Positions 20,280 through 31,795 of a DNA stretch of 64,000 nucleotides are shown one piece after another. The position numbers were made by a program, and so were the translations under genes. The notes beneath the pieces are model-generated. The model made no database searches. It was not told the DNA's origin and was given only the letters and a program-made list of their open reading frames with translations. How positions within the stretch are numbered: the stretch's first letter is position 1; each line of letters starts with the position of its first letter. Origin of the DNA: Aurelia coerulea (lineage: Eukaryota > Cnidaria > Scyphozoa > Semaeostomeae > Ulmaridae); NCBI GenBank assembly GCA_039566865.1, contig CM076949.1, forward strand, positions 11,757,501 to 11,821,500, given 5' to 3'.

Positions 20280-22392
20280 CCTCATATTAGCCTGCGTGCA
20301 GACTCAACTATCCTGAAGTGTAGAGTCTGCGCAACAAAGTCGACACGCTTGTCCAGCCTCATTTGGATGAACGTGATTGATCAATCAATTCACAAAGAAA
20401 GTTTGGTGAGCAGCTCGGATTTTGATTGGACAAAAAATGCCGCTAGCGGCTCTGCGGTGCTACAGCCTGTTTGCGCAAAGCTGGATTGAAGAGCGCGTCA
20501 ATATGCCACGATCACGCAGTAATCGTCCTTCATGGCCGACAAGTCTGCAAGCAAGTATTGCGTGAAAAAGCATTCATTTTCGCCACTGCATCAAACATTT
20601 CTTCGTATGTTCTTTGCTTCAAGCATATTTCGTTGAAGGATGGTCGCAAAGACTTTAATTTATTTGCTCGATGGAAAAGGGAAATTTAACGTGAACGCCG
20701 CTTTGCAACAATCAATTGGAGATCGTCGACTGATCGTCGTCCGGCCTAGGCCCACGGCAAAGTATATTGGTGAAGAATGTCTCAGACTTCTACAACGCAT
20801 CCAGTCCTGCACGTCAAAAGCAGAAAGTTTTGGAGGATCAAGCATCCAACGTTTACTAGCAGGCACTTTTACAGCGAAAAAATCAACTTTTGAAAAATGC
20901 AATAACAAGCCATCACATCAGGGCCTCCGAGGAAACCAGACAAGTGGGGCGGGGGGGGGGGGGACTTGATACAAAAAAATTACCACAGCACACAACACAA
21001 CATGACGATCTGCATTTCAGAACTGCGTAATTTACAAAAAAGTGGGGGGGGGGGGAGGCATGGCCCTGGTTTTGCATTTGAAGACTGGTGATTCTCTTGC
21101 ATTTTGGCACCAAATTTGATAAAATACCATCAGTAGAAGCAACCTAGGCCTACATTTTCTTGGCTAAAAAATGAGTCACAACCACATTTGGTCCAAGGTT
21201 TTTTTATATAATGCATCCTGCAACGTCCTGCATTGTACCAAGAGGCTGATTACATCCTGTACTTGATTTTCTTTCATGAGCAATAATAATGTTCAATGTT
21301 CAATGTATGTTCAAACCTCTTGAAAATTGTATTCATTTGTGTCTATTGATTTTGAGAAAATGTTGCAAAAGCTCAAAATGCCACAAGCACAACATAAGAA
21401 ACCTAACTACTTTCTTGAAGTGTACTGGGCTCTGCTCTATAACAAAACCATATTTGGTAATGTTCTGCTTGTGACATTTGTGATAAAGAGGTTTAAAAAG
21501 ATTCATGATTGCAATCTCTCAAAGGACTGATCTTGCAACATTTGCACAATCTTGAAAGGAGCATGGCTTGAAGGAGCTTGAATTGAGTATATTAACCCAA
21601 TTAGAGCTTGATCAAGCTTTGCAATAATCCTACACTAGAATTATTCTCAAACAGACAACAAATCAAGCTTGTTTGAGTTTGCCTTCAGTTCAAGCTTTAA
21701 AACAAAAACAGCAACAAAGATTTGTAGAAAGGAAAATCCAGCACATTTGCTTGAACATGAGCTTGAATGGTGACTGTTTTCAGCATGATAACAATCTCAG
21801 TTTAGATTCTTGCCAGTCTCAAGAGAGTTCCAATTAATTTGCAGAGCATGTTTCCCTGAGCCAGTTGTGAGGGTGCATGCTCCAAGCTAGTGCAAGTGGT
21901 GCAAACTCTTACTTGAATCAAGCTCTGAAACATGTTCAAACCATACTCAAACAAGTTGGTATCAGGCTTGAAGCATGCAACAAACACTCGATATTTTGCA
22001 AAATGATTGCCCAAGAATGATGCCTAAACAATATAGAGTGGAAAGATAGAACACAATTCAGAGGAAAAATTCTGTCAATTCTAGTTCAGAAGACCTGAGC
22101 ACTTACAGAAATGAAAAGTTTTGTATTCACTTGAATGTCACTGAATTGATTGAAAATTAAATTTAAAATATCTCTGTTGTTAGAAATCATGATGCAGAAC
22201 CTGAAAATATGTTAAAGCAACTAATACTACAAGGGGTATTTAGTACAATTTAATTTATTCCATTATTTTAGAATATCAGAAATTTTACTTTACCACCAAC
22301 ATGCTAAGTGCCTGATCCTCTGTTCTGCCAACTGTGGGTGGGTATCGGAAAAACACTTAGTTTAAGAAACTTTTTAAATGTTGTATGAATGT

Positions 22393-24453
22393 GAATTGCT
22401 ATGGAGTGTCGTTTGCGTCTAAATGCTGATGGCTTAATTTTCATGGTCTTTGTCATTATATGCGCTGTTTCCTCATTCCCTTTTGGTTTATTCGCCATTC
22501 CCTTTATGTTTGTTCCATTTCCTTTATGTTTATTCCATTCTCTTTGTCTAATTACAGCATTTTCTAATTCCCTTTGTCAATTCTCTTTCGCTGTTTTATC
22601 ATTCCCTTTGGTTTATATTCCATTCTCTTGGTCTAATTACAGCATTTTTCTATTTCCCTTTGCAAATTCTCTTTCCCTTTGCCTCATTCCAATGGTCTTT
22701 CTTATGTTATCATATTCCCTTTACCTTTATTCTTATTTCCTTTCTTTTGCACATTTCTTATTCGATTTGGCCATTACCTTTCTCTTTGATCTTTCCCTTT
22801 CTGTTTGTATTCATGGCCTTTCTATGATGCATTGCGGCATGGTATGATGCATTGCGAATTTTGGCGCAAAATTTAATACGAATCAACAACGTGAAAGGAA
22901 CGGCCCAAGTTTCGCTCCTCAACACGTCTTTACGTCTACATCGATTCTCGAATCTTTAGTGAAAGAAGCAGAGGCGCCGGAAGCTTCATGATGCGGCGGG
23001 GGCAGGAATCACAGAAAGGGCACCTTGGGGTGTCAAAGTTTGCCGTTGAAGATATTCGGGAATCGTCATTTTGGATATTGTGCTAAATAGCTACTTCGAC
23101 AAGGGCGTCACCAGCACAAAAAGCTGGGGTGGAAAGACATCAGGGGGTCTGGGGCTGCCCCCAGAAAGATTCTCTTGACCACGCCCTTCAGACACTCGGA
23201 AGAGGTGGGAATACCTACCTTATTATTTTGATCTATTTCGACATTTCTGGAAAAGTAACCATCTCAAGCAGCACTCTTTATAATTATAACAGCGGGCATT
23301 TTTGCATAACAAAAATCGAAACAGAGAGGTGCATCATCTCTATATTTACGAGGAAGGAAAAGATATGATTAGAAATTGAACTTTAAGGCCTTTCTCGAAA
23401 TCTCCAATAAAGGAACTCAGAATTTAAGAGGAAGGCCTGTATCGCAAAAGTTTCAACTCAATCAAAATTTACCCTCCCCAAGCTTTTTTAACTGATTTAG
23501 AGAAATTATAGGATTAACCTCTATGAAAACAGGGTCCCAGACCAGACCACCCCTTGGCGACGCGACGCCACTGTCCTTCGACCCATAATAACTATGTTCG
23601 AACGTACTGTCATCTTGAGAGCAGAAGGAGTCGTTCTATTATTGTGACTGCGGATGAAAAACAACTCGCTTCCATTGTCTAACAGACGTGCTTAATTAAT
23701 AGTTCTCTAAAATAATTTTTCAGAAAGGGCACTTTGCTGCCCCCTTACCACAAGGGCAATGGGGGCAGCTGCCCCCACTGCCCCGTGGCTCCGGCTTCCT
23801 TGAAAGAAGGAACTTCGCTGGTGGAAGACATTGTTTGTCATTCGAGAATGAGATTCGAGAATCGATGTAGACACGAGGACGTGTCGAGCCTAGCGAAACT
23901 TAGGCCGTTCCTCTCACGTGTGTTGATTCGTCTTAATTTCGCTACACAATTCGCAATGCATCATACCATGCCGCAATGCATCATACCATGTCGCAATGCA
24001 TCATACCATGCCGCAATGCATCATAGAAAGGCCATGAATACAAACAGAAAGGGAAAGATCAAAGAGAAAGGTAATGGCCAAATCGAATAAGAAATGTGCA
24101 AAAGAAAGGCAATTAGAATAAAGGTAAAGGGAATATGATAACATAAGAAAGACCATAGGAATGAGCAAAGGAAAGAGAATTTGCAAAGGGAAATAGAAAA
24201 ATGCTGTAATTAGACCAAGAGAATGGAATATAAACCAAAGGGAATGATAAAACAGCGAAAGAGAATTGACAAAGGGAATTAGAAAATGCTGTAATTAGAC
24301 AAAGAGAATGGAATAAACATAAAGGAAATGGAACAAACATAAAGGGAATGGCGAATAAACCAAAAGGGAATGAGGAAACAGCGCATATAATGACAAAGAC
24401 CATGAAAATTAAGCCATCAGCATTTAGACGCAAACGACACTCCATAAATTGCT
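22393..24453. mobile_element. 2-kb foldback element nested in the 5.8-kb TIR element
   Basis: Both ends read ATGGAGTGTCGTTTGCG inward (22401 and 24445). The arms stay complementary for about 600 bp (22401-23010 and about 23755-24445). The flanks GAATTGCT (22393-22400) and AAATTGCT (24446-24453) form an 8-bp duplication with one mismatch. Each arm contains a pyrimidine-rich quasi-tandem tract built from TTCCCTTTG and CATTCCCTTT words, and a GCAATGCATCATACCATG repeat present four times on the right and about twice on the left. The open frames through the arms (148 and 110 codons, rich in Phe, Leu and Pro) follow the tract and are not credible proteins. Confidence 0.85.
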
Positions 24454-25984
24454 ACACCCAAGTAAGAAACTGCCAATAAATTTTCAGTAAAATTCAATAA
24501 ATTTAAGAAAAATTCCATGCTGGGACAAGTTATTGTTTGTTCAATAATATGCACGGATTGAGCTGCTGGAATTGCAATTAATATATATTGTTTTGTCCTG
24601 AACTTATACCACAGCAGTTGCATAAAATTTCTTCATTCTCAAATAGCTGAAATCGATAAATGTAAAAGATTTGAACATCTTCATAAAAAATTATCAAAAA
24701 GTTATTATCTTCTTTGATCCACTCTATTAAACTTCACTCTTCTCACTTTCCATATAATGATAGAGTTCTTGGCTACATAACATTTGTTACTCTTCAATAA
24801 AACATGTGTAGAGACTGGGGCCAAATCAAAACAAAAAATATTTGTTTCTGTAGATCTTGAAGCAGTTGCTGTGGTGACCACTGGAAGTTTCACTGAAGAA
24901 TTCAGAAATGCCCTTATTTCCCAAACTTGTCCATACCATTTTCTGAAGGCTGGTTTCTGAGTAGTGCCAAGTCTTCTGTAAGAATGAAGATTGAAAATAT
25001 GAGCCACAGTATCCGTACGGTACCAGCCTAGTTTTCCTGACATGCAGATATCTCTTCAAAGAGCTAATGAAGCTGAGCCTTAGAAACTCATTTAAAACTT
25101 TGGTTTAAATGTTTCCAAAGCCAAAAGTTTCCTAAATTCAAGGAACTTGAGCCCAAGTCTTTTTAGTTTAAATATTTTTAGCTTTCAACAATGCATGAAT
25201 TCGCTTCTATTTGAATATGAAAAACAGACCACATGTTGGGGCTACAGAATTCAAAGCTATAAATTGGCTCCCCACAAAGAGTTGATCAATATACATGTGT
25301 AAACATAATGAAATTTTTCAAAGGAACGGCTCCAGCCTACTGGTGAAATATTCCACCTAATCGACCAAAACCAAGTGACAAAGTTTAAAATTAAACCTCC
25401 CATTTCGCAAAAGTTTGTGGACAGGGCAGAAGGAGTATGAAAATGAAATTCAAAGATAATATGATAATAGAAAATAAAATGTAAAGCATAATAATGTAAG
25501 TAAGAGTAGTACCTTCCTCATGAATGCCAACTTGCCCAGCAGGAGGTGATGTGGAAGAGAATGCTGAATATCCCTCCTTCTTTGATGTCATTTAAAAACC
25601 TCTGACTGGTCAGAATAAATTGTAGCAGCGTTGATACGAATGTCCTTGCGTTTCGTTACTTGATCAAGCATCAATGACTGGAGTGGTGAAATAACGAGTA
25701 TGGAGTATGGAAGGCAAACAAAGCAGCTATAGCAACAAAGCAAGGGACGGCCTGGCCTGGCCCGAAAAATCAGCGACTTCCCATAATCATATTCTGTACG
25801 TGCACTAAAGTAAAGGCTCTTCCCTTGAAAAAAAGGGCCATTTCTTGATCCTCAAATATGTTGGGAACCCGAAAACATAACTTAACGATTTCCAATTCTT
25901 CCTTAAACTTCTCAGCGCTCCAAACTAAATTTCTCACAGCAACACACTTCGCCATTTTGAACCACTTGAGCCAGCACCGCGCGG
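24454..25984. other. Right interior of the 5.8-kb TIR element
   Basis: Non-coding AT-rich DNA. Short minus-strand frames at 24705-25059 and 25770-26018 lack recognisable motifs or paired splice sites. Confidence 0.45.
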
Positions 25985-26206
25985 CGTGACAATTGATTGA
26001 TAAATCACGTTCATCCAAACGAGGCTGGACAAGCGTTTCGACTTTGTTGCGCAGACTCTACACTTTAGGATAGTTGAGTCTGCACGCAGGCTACCTCATA
26101 TTAGCAATACAAAATCTTGATATTAGATATCTGGTGAAAATGTCCGGAAATTGATGCAAAAAGAGAGTTTTGGATGAGTATTTTTGAGTTATTATCAATC
26201 TCTCCA

Positions 26207-27226
26207 TACCGGGTGTCCAAAAAAAAAACGCAACGGATTTGATCGGGACTAGCGACAAGAATTTAGGTCCAATCAATCCAAAATAACTGTTTATATACTC
26301 CTCGATAGCTAACTTGAAGATAGATACCTTGTTTATTGATATTGGTGCATGGAGACTTGGAATGTCAATCATGAAAGTTCAAATTTGCTTCCATCTCCAA
26401 ACCAGAGGTTTCGGGTTTTGGCCTAACTGAAAACGTGCTTGAGGAATCTCCTCAGTCATATGCATAATGTAGTTGTGTGAATATGCTAAGGCACACATAT
26501 TTAGGCACACAGTTCAATTGAAATTTGAAAGCTAAAAATTGACAAACATAGCAATGTCGAAGGGAAAATTCACAAAGGAATATATTTCTTCAAGCATAGT
26601 GCACCTGCAAAAGAGCCAAGCACGAATGAGCATCTTTAAGGATCTTTTCTATGGATGATTTTCCCTTGGGTTAGGGTTAGGGTTAGGATTAGGGTTAGGG
26701 TTATTTTCCCTTCATAATAATTCGAAGAAAGATTATACAAAACGCATTTCATTAAAATCATGAAGGTTGCAAGAACTAATTCATTACATTTTTCACACCC
26801 AAGCAAACTATTTCGCGGATTACTCTCTTTTACGAGATAGATGCGATGTTAACTTTTCAAAACTTTTCAAGCATAAAAAAGATGTCTTTTCAGGACAAAA
26901 TTAATGAATTTGATTGAATTTCTATTCAATTAGTTTCCTCAGCACGAGGCTTTATCTCTTACTTCATGGTAATTCAGGAAATTCCCCAAAATAGCGCGCT
27001 TGCAGTTTAGGCTAAGAGCCACACGCACTGGTTTGGAGGTTCAGGCAAATTAGAACTTTCAAGATTAAAATTCTTACTCTCCATGCAGCAATATCGACAA
27101 ACAAGGTATCTATCTTCAATTTAGCTATCAAGGATTATATACAAAATTATTATGTATTGATTGGACTTAAATTCTTGTCGCTAGTCCCGATCAAATACGT
27201 TGCGATTTTTTTTGGGACACCCGGTA
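26207..27226. mobile_element. Mariner/Tc1-type MITE (copy 1)
   Basis: TA dinucleotides at 26207-26208 and 27225-27226 bracket inverted termini CCGGGTGTCC...CGCAACGGATTTGATC and the inverse. Complementarity extends well over 100 bp (TTTAGGTCCAATCAATCC, CTCGATAGCTAACTTGAAG). TA duplication and CCGGGTGTCCC-like ends are typical of IS630/Tc1/mariner MITEs. A related copy in opposite internal orientation is at 59854-60635. No transposase is present. A telomere-type tract sits at its centre. Confidence 0.88.
26668..26703 (+). repeat. Interstitial telomere-type tract (TTAGGG)n
   Basis: Six TTAGGG-register units, one of them TTAGGA, lie inside the mariner MITE between TTTTCCCTTGGG and TTATTTTCCCTTC. 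The corresponding part of the copy at 59854-60635 has no such tract, so it was gained after the copies separated. It is too short and too internal to be a chromosome end. Confidence 0.9.
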
Positions 27227-28147
27227 CATCATAGATGTGGAAACCGAAGGGATCCAGGAGGTCACAATGGCACTCTAAGCTTTAAAAAGTGCCCTGATTT
27301 AACAAAAAAAGTACGCTTTCTTCAGCCCTTTTAAGTGTAAAAGTGTTATTCTGTCCCAGAAAAATGGACCATCCCTTCTAGTCCTAAACAGTGGGCTTCC
27401 AGGGATAATCATCAATATTCTAATTAAAATCATTACTACCGGGTGAGTCAATAAAAACCATCCGCGTTTGAAAAGCTACTGCTCCCTAATACATAAGCAA
27501 TAATATTGTGCAATGCCTGATTGATTGTAGTTGTTTATCTAGTTGCTATTTTTTGCATGTCTTTATGTTAATGTCCACCGGGTAGTAATTGTCTTTTGCT
27601 CCTTGTGGTCCCGTCCCTGTAGTGTTGTATAGTCTGTAAAGTAATTAGAAAGTATGGTAGGATGTAGATGTAACATGTATTGTAACATTTTAAATATTAT
27701 AAAAAAAAGAAATGTCTGATTGAATAGCCAAAATGTTCGATTAATTTTGCAATTTTCCTGGCTGAAATCGGCCACTCCACTCAGATTTTACAAGGGATTC
27801 TCTCGAGAGAGTCTCTACAAGAAACCTTAAAAACCGTGCTAAAATCACGAGCAACTTCCCCCATACTTTCACCTTACAGCAATGACTTGAAAACGCTTTA
27901 GCACATGGTATTCTCTTGGGAGGATGACAAAGTCTTCCTCCTACTACAAATAACTCCTTCAGGGGGGAACCCCATCTCCCAAGAGGACAAAATACGCGAA
28001 CACTTGTAAATTTAATCATTGCTAGGAAGGAAAAGAAGGAATAAAAGGGTTCAGGGAGGCGTTGGAAACCATCTCTTGGTGGGTCAGTTACGTGTTTGAA
28101 GAGACAAATGGTGTATTAAATGTTTGGGAGCTACTTTACACCTTACT
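27227..28147. other. Intronic repeat remnants
   Basis: There are CCGGGTGAGTCAATAAAAA (about 27440) and another CCGGGTAGTA (about 27588), which look like ends of decayed elements. The stretch 27755-27965 is a copy of the repeat at 11091-11215. A 92-codon minus-strand frame at 27741-28019 runs through that repeat and is not supported as a gene. Confidence 0.45.
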
Positions 28148-28190
28148 ATTATAATTATAATTATAATTATAATTATAATTATAATTAAAA
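28148..28190. repeat. (TTATAA)n-type microsatellite
   Basis: Seven or so units of ATTATA/ATAATT between ACTATTATAA and AATTAAAATTAC. Confidence 0.9.
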
Positions 28191-28365
28191 TTACTACAAT
28201 AATGTAATTGATGAATACATAAAAGTGAGAAAGGCGCAGGTGAAGGCACAGATCTGACTTTCACGCGTTCCGTGTTCTTTTTGTGAATTAATAGCAAGCT
28301 ATATTAGCCGAACCCACAAGCTGCAAGTTTAGCTCTTAGAAGAGCACAGTCAAAAGAAATCTAAC

Positions 28366-28512
28366 CTGCTGCTTGAGATCCTTGGAAGTTTGATCCAACA
28401 TAGAAATCTGTTGATTTGATTTTTCAGCATCTTGTAATAATAAAATTTTCTCTGCAGCAAGTTCACTTATTGTCTCCTCCAAATTCTGCTTTTCACCCAA
28501 TAGTCTATGTAC
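28366..28512 (-). CDS. BICDL1: Coiled-coil exon of the BICD-related adaptor gene
   Basis: 147 nt, 49 codons, phase 0 on both sides. The minus-strand acceptor is TTTAAG and the donor GTTAGA. The peptide VHRLLGEKQNLEETISELAA continues to KILLLQDAEKSNQQISMLDQ and ends KDLKQQ, a clear coiled coil rich in Glu, Lys, Gln and Leu with heptad spacing. It matches the rod segments expected downstream of the CC1-box in BICD-related adaptors. The following intron begins at 28365. Confidence 0.7.
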
Positions 28513-28702
28513 CTTAAACAAGTAATTACAATTAAAAACATTGACTAAGGACGTTTTCAGTTGTCTCCTGAAAATAAAAGACCAGCACATGACACAATAG
28601 TAATGTGTTCTCTTTCGTAATCTCTTTGCTTTATCATTTATATAACACCGGACGTTCTGAACACTTTTGTACGTATTTTGATAGCTCAAAGAAAATAAAC
28701 TA

Positions 28703-29576
28703 GGGGAGACCGGGCACAATTGTAACATGGGCCAATTGTAACACCGACCCTCGCGCCTGGCAGAAAAGTGCAAAAATCTGATTTTTGCACAAAACATGCT
28801 CATTCTAACCTTCTACAAATGACTTGATTGAGATACAGGAATGTTTATCCAAGTCAGCGAAATTTTTTTTTGGGGGGGGGACATGTTTTTAAGCACGAAA
28901 GTAAAAACGTGCTTCGACTGTAAATTTTTGTCTGAAAGATTTTGCACATGAGCAAACAATTTCATTTTCACACCACAGACATGACATCTATTTAGGATCA
29001 AAACCACGTTAAAGATTTCAAGATCCACAGCTTATGAGATGTGAACATGGGGAGAACAATAGCTGATCAGGTCAGGGGCAATTATAACACGCTGTTACAA
29101 TTGCCCCTGTGTAAGCTGGCCGATGGCTTGGTTTTGATTCAGTTTCTAATCTGGTCGAACAATGTGTCTCTATGCAGTATTAAAGAGTTAAATGCTGAAA
29201 TTTGTTAACAAACGACACTTTTTTCTCAATTGATTCAATTTCTTCCACTGATGCATTGAAGTTTACAAAGAAATTAAGACCATGTTCATTTTTTATTTGT
29301 TATTTTTGAAGCAATGAATAATCTGCTACCTGGTGCTACGCTTCATGTAGGGAAACAACAGAGTCGTGCAATGATCATCTCTAATGATTTTAAAGATATG
29401 CAACAGTTGCTCCAACAACGTGCTACACAAAAATTGCTTCCACGCGATGGAAACTAAGGTCTATTCCATTCAAAGAGATGCAACTACAATTTCATCATCT
29501 CCAAGAGCGCAATTAATCATCATTCAGACGATATGGCTGATTTTTCAAAAGTGTTACAATTGACCCCGGTCTCCCC
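28703..29576. mobile_element. TIR element with GGGGAGACCGGG...CAATTGTAACA ends
   Basis: The ends at 28703 and 29576 both read GGGGAGACCGGG inward, followed after two or three bases by CAATTGTAACA. Internally, at about 29073-29110, there is a hairpin of the same words (CAGGGGCAATTATAACA / TGTTACAATTGCCCCTG), so the terminal sequence occurs four times. I see no clear target duplication. It sits in the intron just upstream of the 28512-28366 exon. Minus-strand frames inside it have no recognisable motif. Confidence 0.75.
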
Positions 29577-30722
29577 TTCAATTCAATGACTTTTTCTCTG
29601 ATGCATTCACACGGATTCATATTGTTTTCATTGTCGTCATTCTTATGAGTGTAAGAGAACAAATGATTCTTAAAATCGGCACAGTAAGTTATCTTCTTCA
29701 AGAAATTTTCGGCAAATATTGTTAAGGCGTCTATTGTATTAATTGGACTATTCTTAGGATTTCTCGTCAATAAGTATTGATGAAATGACATGACGTCCTA
29801 ATCCTTAGTGCACCAAAGAAGCTCTACTTAGCACATGTTGTTATAAGAGAAATAAATAGTAAGAAACTGGGACCAGACATCAATTCTGGAGAAACAATGC
29901 TTTAAAGTTTAATGAAATCTTATATTTAGCCACAGGAGGACAGTAAATATCTAAACACTGCGCACTTCTGCTTGTATTTCATCATCATTATATTCATAAT
30001 CATTTATATACTGTATTAAATCAAATGAGAAATTTAATAGTACCCAGGAAATGCTAAGCCTTCTGAACCAATTTGTTACACCCCAGTTGTGACTTTATGC
30101 CACATGTTAAAAATTGAAGAAGAGCCTAAATTCTTCAAATATTGAAAAGAACCGACAGGCTTAGAAAGGAAGAAACTGTTAAGAAGAGACGAACAGCACA
30201 GTAACGAAATTTCTACTTTGGAACAAATGGCAACTTTTTTGTATCATAATACAGAAGTATTTAAAAGTCATACATTTGTCATACTTGCGAGTTAGAAAGC
30301 ATCTCAATCATCCTCAATTTTTCAATGCATTTTTAGATGATCTAGCAAGACTTCGCTGGCTCCCGCTCCCGATAGACTTGGCCTGGTGGCTCTAGGCCAA
30401 GCTTTCTACCAAGATTTAGGACATGACCACTAAGGGGTGGGGCGGGGGTGGGTCTAAGGTCTTAAGCTAGCGGCCAAATACCGCTAAAATGAAAATCGAA
30501 TGCCAAATGCCGCTAAAATAAAAATCGAATGCCGATGGCCCCTAAATACCTCAATGTCTCTAACTCTACGTTGTCATAAACAGATGAAAGCTAGAATTAT
30601 GCAACTTGGTCAATCAGATCATTTCTACAATGAACCAATAGATTCCTCGTTTTTTTGCTTCCCAGTAGCTTTGCACAAGAGCAATTTCAGGTTTAGTACT
30701 CAATGATTTATAAGGTTTTTAC
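29577..30722. other. Intronic sequence, nothing recognised
   Basis: A short local duplication lies at about 30473-30545 (GCCAAATACCGCTAAAATGA, then CGAATGCCAAATGCCGCTAA, repeated loosely). No exon is supported. Confidence 0.45.
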
Positions 30723-30854
30723 CTGCTCATTTGCCATTTTGAATTCCATCATATCATATTCTTCACAAGTTGCAGTCCATGATGTTGCCCTTCCTTCAAT
30801 CCTTCTTTTCAGTGTTTGGACTTGAAAAGAAAGTTCTGCATTTTTAGATGTGGC
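30723..30854 (-). CDS. BICDL1: Coiled-coil exon of the BICD-related adaptor gene
   Basis: 132 nt, 44 codons, phase 0 on both sides. The acceptor is AATGCAG and the donor GTAAAA on the minus strand. The peptide ATSKNAELSFQVQTLKRRIE, then EEYDMMEFKMANEQ, is charged with heptad-spaced hydrophobics and ends in a Gln codon, as several neighbouring exons do. No frameshift or stop. Confidence 0.7.
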
Positions 30855-31349
30855 CTGCATTAAATTAAGACAGAAATAAATTGAAATCACAATAGTTAAT
30901 AAATTTGAAAATTTAGAAATGTTTACCCGGGAAACGACTGCTACTAAATTCTACATTGCTTCTCTCAACCACAGACATTATAGAGTTGATTCTATAATCC
31001 AGAATTCTGCGCCGCTATTATTCACTTTTCTACATATAGATCTCTAAATAAGCACTTCTTATTGAATATATCCTCGTATAAGTCAAGATTTCATAGTTCA
31101 AGTTTGATCATCTAAAAATTCATGTGAGTTTGTGATGTTTTTCCACTGAAAATGTAAAGTTTCACCTGCTGGCAATGTCAGTACGTTTACATCAGTAATT
31201 ATTCATGAGATCAGCAAATCAACCGGACGAAATCTATTGAAGTGGTTACGACGGATAAAAATAATTTCCTTCACGACGAAAAATTCATATCACGTCATTT
31301 CTCACAAAAAGAGATCACTCGCCAGCACAGAAAACAGTTGTAACAGAGC
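30855..31349. other. Intronic sequence, nothing recognised
   Basis: AT-rich non-coding DNA with no repeat ends seen. Confidence 0.45.
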
Positions 31350-31795
31350 TTAGGCCTGGTTCAAACGTCACTCTTCAAATGTGCCAAACTTAACTAGAGA
31401 ATTTAATACATGAGGGGCAAGACGTTTGAATCAATTAGATAAGGTAGATAGAGTTAAGAGCGGCAAATTACTTTGGATTGAGAAATCTTGACGAGTTGCA
31501 CGACTCAAGCACGACAAGGTTTCAAACGTTGCACTTTTCATGTGCCAAGCTCAATGCACAAGTGCATTGAAATATTTGAGCTTACATACCGAAGCTAAAC
31601 TGGATACCATGAAACAATCTAAAACATATTTGGAGCGACATGATTAAGTTCGACGTTTGAAACGGAACTTACGCTAAACACGCTCAATTGTCACTCCTAA
31701 CTGAGTAGGTTCGGCACATTAGCAGACGTGTGACTCACTCCTAACTGAGTAGGTTCGGCACATTAGCAGACGTGTGACGTTTCAACAGGGCCTTA
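31350..31795. mobile_element. PIF/Harbinger-like MITE
   Basis: The 3-bp duplication TTA (31350-31352 and 31793-31795) flanks inverted ends GGCCTGGTTCAAACGTCAC (left) and GGCCCTGTTGAAACGTCAC (right, read inward). TWA duplications with GGCC-type ends fit PIF/Harbinger MITEs. Near the right end a 45-bp segment (CACTCCTAACTGAGTAGGTT...GCAGACGTGTGA) is present twice in tandem at 31693-31782. Confidence 0.75.

Larger units (their letters stand above)
20280..26102. mobile_element. 5.8-kb TIR element, Mutator-like by termini and duplication length
   Basis: TIRs of about 107 bp lie at 20289-20396 and 25985-26092. Both begin AGCCTGCGTGCAGACTCAAC and differ at only a few sites. The flanks carry the 9-bp duplication CCTCATATT at 20280-20288 and 26094-26102. 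Long TIRs with 8-11-bp duplications are the Mutator (MULE) pattern. I found no transposase. The interior is non-coding apart from a nested foldback element (22401-24445), two long G runs (20947-20963 and 21041-21056) and unremarkable AT-rich DNA. It is probably a non-autonomous element swollen by later insertions. Confidence 0.8.

Noticed and set aside
22401..22847. 148-codon frame rich in Phe, Leu, Ser and Pro, with multi-pass membrane appearance
   Set aside because: It is produced by the pyrimidine-rich foldback arm, and the opposite arm yields a similar frame of different length.
26668..26703. Telomeric repeat as evidence for a chromosome end or fusion point
   Set aside because: Only six units lie inside a MITE with both terminal repeats intact, so it is a local insertion.
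29513..29791. 92-codon minus-strand frame as an adaptor exon
   Set aside because: It overlaps the end of a TIR element, is not coiled-coil-like and lacks flanking splice signals.
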